DNA from: Hemerocallis citrina | Taxonomy: Eukaryota > Streptophyta > Magnoliopsida > Asparagales > Asphodelaceae | Length of the DNA: 64,000 nt | Reading direction: 5' to 3' | Assembly (NCBI GenBank): GCA_017893485.1 | Contig: CM030361.1 | Location: forward strand, 142,724,941 to 142,788,940 | In this document: piece by piece, positions 24,304 through 35,300 of the stretch | Position numbering within the stretch: the stretch's first letter is position 1 | Layout of the letters: each line of letters opens with the position of its first letter | Position numbers and translations under genes: made by a program | The notes under the pieces: generated by a model | Told to the model about the DNA's origin: nothing | Database searches by the model: none | Seen by the model: only the letters and a program-made list of their open reading frames with translations

Positions 24304-24487
24304 GGTCTGCAACAAAAATTAAACGGTTAGCGTCTAGATCATAAGTTGGATATCAATTGTTCATGTGATTACTGTATTGCACATACTGTTGAGTCAAACT
24401 GATAAAAATCCAAACCTGATTAATATATCAATCAAAGTCAAACTTTCTTTTGTTAGTCACGTTTGAATGATATATTACCCAAACCAG

Positions 24488-24499
24488 GGCTCTGATACC
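24488..24499 (-). promoter_or_regulatory. Primer-binding site of element A (initiator Met-tRNA)
   Basis: On the minus strand TGGTATCAGAGC lies 10 nt from the LTR that begins at 24510. It is the same motif and spacing as in element C. Confidence 0.9.
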
Positions 24500-24509
24500 A
24501 CTACAAACC

Positions 24510-27500
24510 TTGTCATGCCCCACTTCCCAAAAATACGAAATGCGAGCTCATGACATTGGCCCAGCAAATGACTAACGTCACCCATAAGCTGTTTATCCGA
24601 TTAACTCAACAATATAATCAATACAGAACAAATACACAGACAATAATAATAATCTCATGAACAATAATACTTGGAATGAAGCAATAAAAATATTCAATAC
24701 AATAATAATCCAACATCTAAAACAATAATAAAATTCGGAACATAAGCCCAATACAATAATAAATCCCAAACACAATAGTAATAAGTCTCAATACAATAAG
24801 TTCATTAAAGCGATAAGCAATTAAAAAGCATTCAGTCTTTAGAATATCTGTCCTCCAATCCCAGCAGACAATTCTCCTTTATTACCTGTATATACTACAT
24901 CTAAAACGAGAAGAAAAATTATTTTTAGATCAAGTCATGGACAGCAAGTGGAGAAAGCAAGGAACAATGAAATAACGGTATAACAATGAATCAATGGATC
25001 AATAGGAATCAATAACACAAGACAATAACAATAATCAATATCATGATAATCGGTACAATGGCTATAAACAATGATGCAATATTCGGTAATAGTAATCAAT
25101 GATCAATAACGGTAATACTTAGCCAATATTTGATATCAATAGAAACAATAATGAACAATATACAATGTCAGCGATGTGCCAATTCTTAAGTCTATTATCA
25201 TTTTAATCCTAACTAATGCATGTACTACTGCATCCCATTCTACAGGTACGATGCATACAATCAATTTCGTTTAGACCTAAGTGGTGTACTCGGTAGATCA
25301 TGTACTTGGCAACGGTAAACACTATTCACCTTTTAGTGTACGATATGATCATCGGCAACGATACGGTACACAATAGATTGGGTTACCGTCGTAAGCCACA
25401 ATCACACGATAAAACAATAACCAAAACATTATTTAGGAAAACACAGGCCCCTCCTCCAAGTTCAGTCTCTACTTTGTTCACTACTCAAATCACCTTTTAA
25501 ACCCCGGCTTGTTAATTATTTTATCAATGCAACAATACAATATGCAATTATTGGATAATTCGATGAACGATAGTATCAATAGGAGAATAATAGGATGGTA
25601 ACATGAAGTAGGACAATTAGAATGATGACAATAACTCATTGGGATCATGCAATGCAACATACATACATTAATTCATGCAATATTACGATATAAGGATAAT
25701 TAATCTATTAAAATCTGCAATATAAAATTCTGAACAGGAAGAGTAGTCTGTACAAAAGTGCAGTTTTCTGCTGTTTTAGAACTCAAAAACTGAATCCGTC
25801 AGAAATTTTAGAAACTAGACTTCCACATGGTTCCAACGCATACTTAAAGTTCAAAATCCGACAACATTAGCTAGGTCAATCACATTGTTCTTTACAGATT
25901 TCATGTTCACGCAGAATTTCGACATCATGTTATTTTATTTTTAGAATAAGCAAAAACTCCATAATAAATTCATTACAAATATTTTCTGGACTCCTAAACA
26001 TGATAAGCAACAATCTGGAAATTATCAGAGCAAAATTTTAACATTTGATCAGCCTTTTTACTGTTTAAGCATGCAATATACAAGAAACTGAAAAACTGAA
26101 AGTAAAAACACAACTGTAGTAAAACAGGGCATAACTTTTGCTACATAACTCGGAATTTAGAAATTCAAGATGTTCTGAAAACTAGAAGATAAGGCTACAA
26201 TTCTTATTCGTAAAGTAATTCATTTTAAGATTTTTTACTGGTTAAAAAACAGCAGTCAACATACAGGTCAGCAAGCAATATACAGGTTTTAGGGATATTA
26301 TTCATAAAATAATTCAATTAAACATAATGGGTATCAATTCTATTAGTCGCTAAACTATATAATCAGCATGATGTGTGTCAAAATATGATAAATAAAATTA
26401 GAATACATACATACACTAATTTATCATCAATCAACCATCAATCTATCAAATTACATACAACCTAGCAATTGTCTCTACAATAATGAATCGTGTCATGATT
26501 ATACGGTTAACCCAATTATCAATTTCTACATGAAATGCATGAAAGATCCAATCTTTAGAGTCAAAAGTGGCACGATGTTAAGAATATTGAGGTTAGCTCG
26601 TGTAAACCCTCAATAGACTCAACAAAGAGATGAACAAAATATAATACGATAACAAAGGGATCTACTTGCAAGAGTTTCAACAAAATTTGAATTTGATACA
26701 ATTAACAATTCAAGAGGACAGTAACTTGCCTGTTAGTCGGTGAAAACGAATACCAAGAATAACGGGATAACAATCCTGAAGCAACGAACCCATGAACAAG
26801 CAATTTAACACGTACAATATACGTGCAATAAAACCCAAAGCAATAACAGCAAAAGTACATAGCGACTTCAGCAACAAAGAAAGCAGCAATGTCAGCAATG
26901 GCCAACACAAGGGCGATGGCAGGCGATGTCACTGGCTGAGGGCGGCGACGGGGGCGACAGCGTCGGGGTAGGTAGCGCAACAGGGCGGCGCGAAGTGGGT
27001 CGACGACGGATTGGGGATTTGGCTGTTAACGTCGAGGATAGAGGAGAGGGTTTAGGGGAGTTCTATGATGGAGCTGGCGACTGAGGGGGCGTCGACGAGA
27101 GGGCTGACGACCTGGGGGTCACCGGAGGATGGGGTGGACGAAGGGGGTGCCGGAAATAGGTGAGATGGCCAGAGAAGATGAAGTGCTACAGTGATGGGTT
27201 CGTGGGTTTTGGTGGGATTTCGATCAGGAGAGAGAACGGCGAGGAGAGAGAGAGAGAGAGAGGAAAGAGAATAAGCGGCTAGGGTTTTGATTGTGTGCAA
27301 TTTTTAGCGATTTGCAGTAGAGTTGTATTTATAAGGTACAATTAGGGTGTTGGATTAGCGGTTTAGGATCCAATAATAGCGGATTTGGGTTAAGAACAAA
27401 TGAAATTGGGTTTTAGGGTTCAATTAGAGATAGATCCAAATCAATAGGCTTTAAATATAAAAAAAATACCACAATTAGGTAGAAGAAAATGGAATCGATA

Positions 27501-27648
27501 AGAATGGCTCAATCAACGAGAAAGAAAGAATTTCATGAACAAATTAAATTAAAATAATCAAGAAACAAGAATAGAGAATTTTATTCGATTTCAAATAAAA
27601 ATATTACAAAGGGAGGAAAAATGAAAAATAGCGAAAACGGCAGTTACA
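24510..27648 (-). repeat. Right (5') LTR of element A
   Basis: 3139 bp, from TGTCATGCCCCACTTCCC to GGCAGTTACA. It is the reference copy for the partial LTRs at 3921-7016. On the minus strand a TATAAATA box (27326-27333) precedes a CT-rich transcribed leader zone, consistent with the promoter of the element. Proline-rich open frames within it are interrupted and differ between copies. Confidence 0.9.
27326..27333 (-). promoter_or_regulatory. Putative TATA box in the LTR of element A
   Basis: Minus-strand TATAAATA in the context CTTATAAATACAAC is conserved at 6699-6706 in the other LTR copy. An initiation site about 30 nt downstream is inferred. Confidence 0.55.
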
Positions 27649-27653
27649 AAATT

Positions 27654-27936
27654 GTTGTGAGAGTGTGATTTTATTTCCTAAGTTTGGCATGAAGTCTACG
27701 GATCTTTTCACACCATACCGCTGCCACTTCTGTTACCCAGATTGGAAGATCCCAATTTTCCAAAACCAAGTGATGAAAATCCTGAATTTCAAGCCAGACA
27801 TTCTCAAACCTGAATTTTGTAGATTTTCTAGCATTTAGTTCGCCGAAGGAGAGTACTATGGAGACATGATCTAACGTTGATATAGGAAGGATCTTCTTTT
27901 TCAAGTTTGAGTAAGGATATCAATAGCTATGGACTC
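27654..27936 (-). pseudogene. LINE (L1-like) ORF2 fragment
   Basis: The minus-strand translation includes STLDHVSIVLSFGELN, then KFRFENVWLEIQDFHHLVLE. It resembles the C-terminal end of the L1 endonuclease domain (an S/D-H-x-P/S-I motif followed by RFEN-WL). Only about 78 codons are open, bounded by LTR A on one side and the MITE on the other. RT is absent. Confidence 0.65.
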
Positions 27937-27939
27937 TAA

Positions 27940-28680
27940 GAGCATCTGTAGTCGTTCCCTATATTTCTAAATTTTGGAATATATAGGGAACGAGACGTTG
28001 TAGTCGTTCCCTATATTCCAAATTTTGAAAAAAAAAATGGAACAGTAGTCGTCTATATTGAGAGAAGATATAGGAAAATTCTCAAATATAGGAATCGAAA
28101 GATCATCTTGCTTCTGTTATAAAAAAATTGTCTCGGACACAAGATGATCTTGCGTTTGAAGAATAATTTTTTTTAAAAAAAAAGGTCGAACGCAAGATGA
28201 TCTTGCGTCTGATCAATTTTTTTTATAAAAATGTGTCGGACGCAAAATCATTTTGGGTATGACTAAAAAAAAATTTCGCCGAATCAATCGGACGATCAAA
28301 ATTTCTTTAAAAAAAAGAAAAGAAAAAAAAGGGATGGACGCAACATCATGTTGCGTCCCAAAAAAATTTCCCCCATTTTGAAATTTTAATTTTTATGGAA
28401 TAGAGCATATAAGATTATTTATGCATATAGAGTTAATTTGAGAATGGTTTGATTATATGAGGATGAGATGGAATGGACCTATAGGAATTATTATGTGTTC
28501 GTATGCATACACATTTTTTAATAAATGTTTTGGACCGATTTTTTATTAACTGACGGCTGAGATTCAAAGTTAAACCGATCATTCACCGTTGTACCAAATT
28601 TTGAATTTCAATGACTACACGTCCAACTCAAAATTTCTATTTATAAAAGGTAAATATAGGAAATTTTGAGTATGATGCTC
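27940..28680. mobile_element. PIF/Harbinger-type MITE
   Basis: The 741-bp element starts GAGCATCTG and ends GATGCTC, flanked by TAA at 27937-27939 and 28681-28683, the TWA duplication typical of PIF/Harbinger. No coding capacity. The interior has four palindromes with an AAGATGATCTT-like core at about 28135-28159, 28185-28211, 28236-28260 and 28335-28359. The terminal inverted repeat is short (7-8 bp), and the termini resemble those of the larger element at 59226-62123. Confidence 0.77.
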
Positions 28681-28683
28681 TAA

Positions 28684-29345
28684 ATGAATGATATAGTGAT
28701 GTGTTAATTAGTCTGCTTATGCGTCCTACTTTCAAGCAATTAGAGTCTTGAAGTCTTTAAAGTAACTACAAAATTTAAAAAATTGTTAATATTAAAAATG
28801 GAGTTAATTTTTACTCCAACATAAATTGAGTTGCGTGTTTTATAAACAACAGCAATCAGCTAATCAATCTCAATCACGCTTCTTCAAAGTTGGAGTTATA
28901 TATCATACCACACTTTTAAAACGTTTTCTATTTTGCCACGTTTAAAATATCCACTTTTAGTAATGAAGTAGATTAGCCCCAAAAAAGAGATAATTAACCT
29001 GCTAACAACGAGTCAACGGTCCCGATCATCAGATGAAGTCAATAACGACGGTTTGGTCCCATTTTAATAGCCGGATTCCGGACATACCCCTTTCGAATAT
29101 TTCCCAAAATGCCCCTTCCCCGTTCCGTTTGAAACCAAAAACCCCGCAGTCAAATTAATTCGAGGTGGACCCCACCGTCCACCAATATTCTAGATTCGCT
29201 GATGGTCAAATTAACTCGGATTCTTATTCTCATTTCAAAATCGGAGAAGGAGAAGGCGAAGAAGAAGAAGATACAATTGTTCCTTCTCTGTTCCTTTCTC
29301 TTTGCGTTTGCGATCGGCGAATCGTGACCGTTGGATCGATCTGAA
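28684..29345 (+). promoter_or_regulatory. 5' flank and leader of the CBSCBSPB gene
   Basis: Non-coding sequence before the start codon. It includes a purine-rich GAAGAAGAAG stretch at about 29243-29274 and a CT-rich stretch just upstream of the ATG, as in many plant 5' leaders. No clear TATA box was found, and no repeat is obvious. Confidence 0.5.
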
Positions 29346-32300
29346 ATGGACGGCAGCGGAGGTGCTTCTAGAAGGAGCGGTGGGAGGAAGAAGTCCGGCG
29401 GCGATGCAGCTAGCAGAACGTCCTCACTGCCTCCTCCTTCGCCGCTTCCGTAATCATATCGTTCTCTGTCTTTTTGAATTCTGATAAAGTTTTCATCTTT
29501 TTGTAATTATTCTTATTATTGGTACTGGAGTTGATCGGTTTCTTGAATTCCCATTTTTTTTTTTTTAATTTTTTTTATATATTTGGATTGGACTGTTTTT
29601 GTCATGCATGTTGGGGGGGTGGCGGGGGGGGGGGGGGGGGGGGGTGGGGGTGCAAATTTGGATTGTATTGTCATGCATGTTTCTTGATAATTTGCCTTAT
29701 ATAACTAATTTGACTCTGTTTTAGTATTTGGGGATTGATTAATGTGGATTGATTATAAGAGCAAATGCTTTAAGAAAATAGTAGGGGAATTATGGAGAAG
29801 AGGGAGATTGGGTGTCGTCAATGTGATTTGTTTGACCACTAAATGCTAGGTAGAGGCAGATGAGTCCTTGAGAACATGAAGAATTTCTGGAAATCAGAAC
29901 AGGGGGGACATAACGACAGTATTATTTGATCCATAGTGCATATGCAAGTACTACTTAAGAGTTCGCTAGTATAAGAAATATGGATTTGTTATGAAATTTG
30001 TTAATTATGTGTTCAGAGAAGTGTTCAGCACAAAAATATAATATAAATGTAGGGCACTTGTTGGAAGTGTTCAATATGTGTCTGTGGAGTGTCAATGTCT
30101 GACATGGGATAGCTCAATGATGAAAGTGTTCCCATGCGACGTTGGTGAGAAGAAAGACGAGGGGTTTATTTGATTTTAGGGGAAATTTTTCTGGCTTTGC
30201 CATTACAGAGAGATAGCAATGACAATGAAAATTTTCATTCTAACCCTAACAATCCCAATTGACAACGCCCACCCCCCATGCACTGTATTCCCCTTATTTG
30301 GTGGTATTTTGGTATCTTTTGATGAACTAATTTACATTTTTTGTTCTATAGAAAAACGATGACCAATATATCAATTAATACATTTACCATGCCCAGCTTA
30401 TCTCGCTCATTTGAATGGATATTGTTCTTTAGTTTGCTTGTGCTGCAGTGACATACTCTCCATGTCAATAATTATCGTATTGCGTGTATATTATACACTT
30501 TTTAGTTTTCAAGAAGCAATTAAGTTGAGTAGTCTATCTGTCTTGTGCCATCATTTTTTAGCAGGACACTTAGTAGTGACAGAAGTGTAAAGAGATTACG
30601 TTTATCGAAAGCCTTAACAATACCGGAGGATACAACTGTAAAAGAGGTTTGTCGCAAAATGGCTGCTCGAAAAGTGGATGCCGTGTTGTTGACTGACTCA
30701 AAAGGGTTGCTTTGTGGAATTCTAACGGATAGGGTAGGTATCCTCTATTTTATCATAGTGTTTTTTGAAAATACTCTCTATATATATTTATGAAGTACAT
30801 AATGCTTTCTTTAATATTCTGAATGGCAGGATATAGCATCAAGGGTCATTGCTCGTGAACTAAAGATGGAGGACACTCCAGTTTCTAAAGTCATGACCAA
30901 GAATCCTACTTTTGTTCTTTCAGACACACTTGCTTTGGAGGCACTGCGAAAGATGGTACAAGGTTTGTAATGTCCGATGGAAAATTCCCTTTCTCCTTAC
31001 CAAATTTTTAATTTTTTAACTTTCAATCTTCGCCTTTATATTTTTCAGGAAAGTTCAGACATTTACCCGTTGTGGAGAATGGTGAGGTCATTGCTTTACT
31101 CGACATAGCAAAGTGTCTTTATGATGCAACTGCCCGAATGGAAAGAGCAGCAGAGAAGGGGATGGCCATTGCAGCGGCATTTGAAGGGGTGGAAAAGCAC
31201 TGGGGAGCATCGCTATCTGGTACTTGATCATTTTAATTCATACAACTATTATATTCTCATCTTTCTGTATTAGAGGTTCTAATCAGTTTCTCTCAAATAC
31301 TGGTAGAAGTAAATATCTGATTGCAAGCTCAACATTTTGCTTTTGTCTGTACAGGTCCAAATAATTTTATTGAAGCATTACGAGAACAAATGTTCAGGCC
31401 AGCCTTATCTACCATTATATCAGAGAATTCAAAGTAGGTAATACCAGTTGTTTGAAATTTATGCACACAACACACATTTTGATTGTAAATGTATCTATTT
31501 CAAAAACAATTCAAAAGATAGTTATGACAGCTGCTAGTACCACATTTTATTAGGGTCGTTAAAGTTTCTCCAATGGATTCAGTATTAACTGCAACAAAGC
31601 GGATGGTTGAACTAAAAATAAGCTCAGCAGTTGTGACAGTTGAAAACAAACCTCGTGGGATAATTACGTAAGATATCTTTGCTTGTCATAATTATGATTT
31701 ATTTAAATAATGTTTGTTTAAATATTGCATTGATGCCATGTCATTGTCATTTTGTATCAGGTCAAAAGATATTTTAATGCGATTAATTACACAAAATCTT
31801 CCTCCAGAGTCAACACCTGTGGAGAAGGTACACAGTCTTCTAATCATTTCAAATTCTTTATTTTGTTTTTTCATGATATGAATGAGTAATTTGCTTTGCC
31901 TCTCTAGTTCTGTGCTTGTTTTCTATGGTAGACACATGTTTTGAATCTTTTGATAACTCAGTATTAAATTGCAACATAAGTATCGATTGATTAATGTTAG
32001 TATCGACTGTTTCAAGCTTCAGATCCACTTTTTCTTTAAAAGAATTATTGTTAGGCTTATGTTTATTGACTTACTAAAACTTATAATAGACGTAATATTA
32101 GTGTTCTTGAGTTAATCATTTTGTTTGTGCACAGTTTAAAATCTATTCTAGAAAGATATACTGTGGTAGGTTATTAGGTGGATCAAGCTCTCAAATGTAT
32201 ATGGAGCAATCTGAGATTCTTTGAATCATATTGGCGATAACATGTTGGATTAGAGGCTTATGATTATCCACTCCAATGTAGCCTAGGCATTGCATTGAAT

Positions 32301-35300
32301 ATTATTTTGAAGTTACTGGAAAAGCTAAACATGAAATTTTGAGCAATTTGGTGATATTAAATAGCGATAAGGAAAATAATATTGATTGAAGTTCCCATAG
32401 GTAGCTGAATTGAAAGATATAAATTGTTCATTAAAGCTCAGAAGGATGCACTAAACCCAGAGAGTATAAGTCCCCATCATAACAGTTCCCAAAGTACACA
32501 AGGTACAAAAGGATTTGAAAGGAAATTCCATAAGCAAATAATGGAACAGAGGTTACATACTATTAACAATGAAGCTAATAAAATAGTAGTGAAAGATGTT
32601 TAACATGAATAATGTAGCTAGTAAGAGCAGTGGTAAATGTTTAACTTAGAGTATATGCCTTGGATATGGATTATTTATTCCGACTGAGCTGTTTATTTAT
32701 TCCGACTGAGCTGTTTCTTCTAGATGTAATGTGAACCTTGTGATCAATTACTTGTACTTTACCCTGCTTATGTTTGTTTTCAATATTGTCTGATAGTATA
32801 TATGTTGTTGCGCTGGAAATATGCCATTCCTAAATTGGTATTTCCATTTCATATTAAATTCTTAAAATATCACGCTCTAATAATCAGGTTATGACTCCAA
32901 ATCCTGAATGTGGAACAATTGATACACCAATTGTTGATGCACTGCATTCAATGCACGATGGTAGATTTCTACACTTGCCTGTTGTTGATAGAGGTAATAT
33001 ATTCACAAAAAGTATTTACTGATATTGAATAACAATAACCACTTCATTTCGTCATCTTCTTTATTTTCTAACAGTCTCTGCTTTATAATAGATGGGAACA
33101 TCGTCACAGTCGTTGATGTTATTCACATCACTCATGCTGCAATAGCTACAGTAAGTCATTCTCTTTTTTAATCAGAACACTCATGAGATGTTTTTTCTTA
33201 ATGTTTCATACAGGTTGTGCTCTGTGTCATTATCTTTGGTACCAGACTTATTTTGGAGGAAACTTGTAGAGTTTATTTCTTTTTTACTTGACATGTCTGT
33301 TGAATGAATCAACATCAGCTGATTTGACTTTGTAAATGATTTACAATTGATAAGGTTAACAGAAAGATTGGAAAATATGATTGGAATATTGGATTATTGG
33401 AATCAAATATAACTGTGTACAATGACTGCTATATATAGGAAGGAACCAAATACTAAACTGATATATATCCAATATTGGACTAAATATATATAATACAATA
33501 TCTAACACCCCCTCTCAAACTCACGATGTGTCGAACAGTGTGAGTTTGCTCACCAGATAACGAAATCTCTGGACAGTATGAGACTTGGTGAAGAAGTCTG
33601 CTATCTACTGTGAAGAAGTAACAGAGTGAAGTGAGATGGTCTCTGCTTCAAAGCGCTCACGAACATAATGACAATCTATCTCTATGTGCTTTGTTCGCTC
33701 ATGAAAGACCGGGTTGTTTGCAATATGCAATGCACTCCGGTTATCACAATGAAGAGGAGTAGCGCCGGTGAGAGTTACACCCATATCTGATAATAGCCAA
33801 AGAACATGAATAATTTCTCTAGTAGTGATTGTCATTGCTCTGTACTCAGCTTCGATTGATGAACATGCTACAATTTCCTGTTTCTTGCTTCGCCACGAGA
33901 TCAATGAATCGCCAAGAAATAGACAGAAACCTATGGTAGACCGTCTGGTGGTAGGATCACCTGCCCAATCTGAATCAGAATACGCTCGGAGCTCTAGGTT
34001 GGATGTGCAGGGCATGAATAATGAGTGATAGTGCCCCGAAGATATTTCAGGATCCGAAGAAGTGAACTGTAGTGAACTGGTGTAGGAGCGGAAATAAACT
34101 AACTCACAATACTAACTGCATGGGCAATATCAGGTCTGGTCATGCATAAGTAGACAAGCTATCCAACAATCTGTCTGTATCTAGTAGGGTCAGGAAAGAG
34201 CTCACCATCTGTGAGACAAAGTTTCACATGAAGCTCTAAGGGAGTATCGGCTGATCGACTGTCAGATAGACAAGCAACAGAGATAATATCTGATGTATAT
34301 TTCTGTTGAGAAATAAATATCCCCCGAGACCCATGGGCAATCTCTCTCAGAAAGTAGCATAATCTACCAAGATCTTTCATATATAACTGCTGGTGAAGGT
34401 ACTTTTGTGTGGAGGCAATGCCTGCAGAATCGTCCCCAGTGATAATCATATCATCAACATAATAATAGATAGACCCTCCCCTATGGTGATGACCGTATAA
34501 ATAAAGAATTGTCCTGTGAACTCTGATTGAAACCAGTCTGGGTGATAACATTGCGAAAACACTCAAACCAGGCTCGAGGGGCCTGTTTCAGACCATATAT
34601 AGCCCATCGCAAACGGAAAACATGACAGGGAGGGGTGGTGAGACCAGGAGGAGGATGCATATAAATAACTTCAGATAAGGTACCATGAAGAAAAGCATTC
34701 TTCATGTCCATCTGATATAACGATCACTGACGAATGGCGGCAACAGCAAGGAGAGTGCGAACAATAGTCATCTGTGCAGCCGGGGCAAAAGTCTCATCAT
34801 AATCAATATCATGTTCCTGAGTAAATTCTCTGGCAACAAGACGAGCCTTGTGCTGCTCAATGGAGTCATCAGGTCAATATTTGACCTTGAAAATCCATTT
34901 GCAGCTAATAGGCTGGACGCTCATAGGCAGTGGAACAACATTCCAAGTGCCAGTTTGATCGAAAGCACTGAACTCCTCTGCAATAGCTTTCTGCCACTTA
35001 GGATATTGAATGGCTTCCTGATAGGTTCTGGGCTCACGTGTGGAGTGTATGGTAGTGAGATACACATGAAACTGTGGTGAGTAGGAGGCAAGGGTGGTAA
35101 AGCCAAACTGGTCAGAAGGACCAGTGGCATCAGGTGTGTAACGAGCCGGTGGAATGCCCAAGATAGAACGTGCAGACTGACGGACTGGTAGAGGATGAAC
35201 AGGGTGAGGAGGTGAGATAGGTTGTGGGAGTGGGGAAGTAGGTGGTGAGGGGGCATGATGCTGTAGGGATGCAAATGGTGTCTCTGTAGGAGGAGGAATA

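Larger units (their letters stand above)
3921..27648 (-). mobile_element. Element A: Ty3/gypsy (Tekay/Del-like) LTR retrotransposon, host of a nest
   Basis: Read on the minus strand: 5' LTR 24510-27648, PBS 24488-24499, gag and protease remnants 24303-22453, RT remnant 7518-7017, then LTR sequence 7016-3921. The internal region is split by a large insertion at 7524-22447. The protein reading resumes in phase across the empty site between the protease linker and the RT start, which confirms the nest. RNase H, integrase, chromodomain and the second half of RT are missing: pol stops directly at the left LTR border. The element is defective. The sequence after the right LTR (AAATT at 27649) would be the target duplication, but its partner lies left of the CACTA insertion, outside the window. 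Confidence 0.87.

Noticed and set aside
29302..29484. 60-codon frame overlapping the first exon of the CBSCBSPB gene
   Set aside because: Shadow in another frame; the ATG at 29346 with the donor at 29450 fits the gene and the family.
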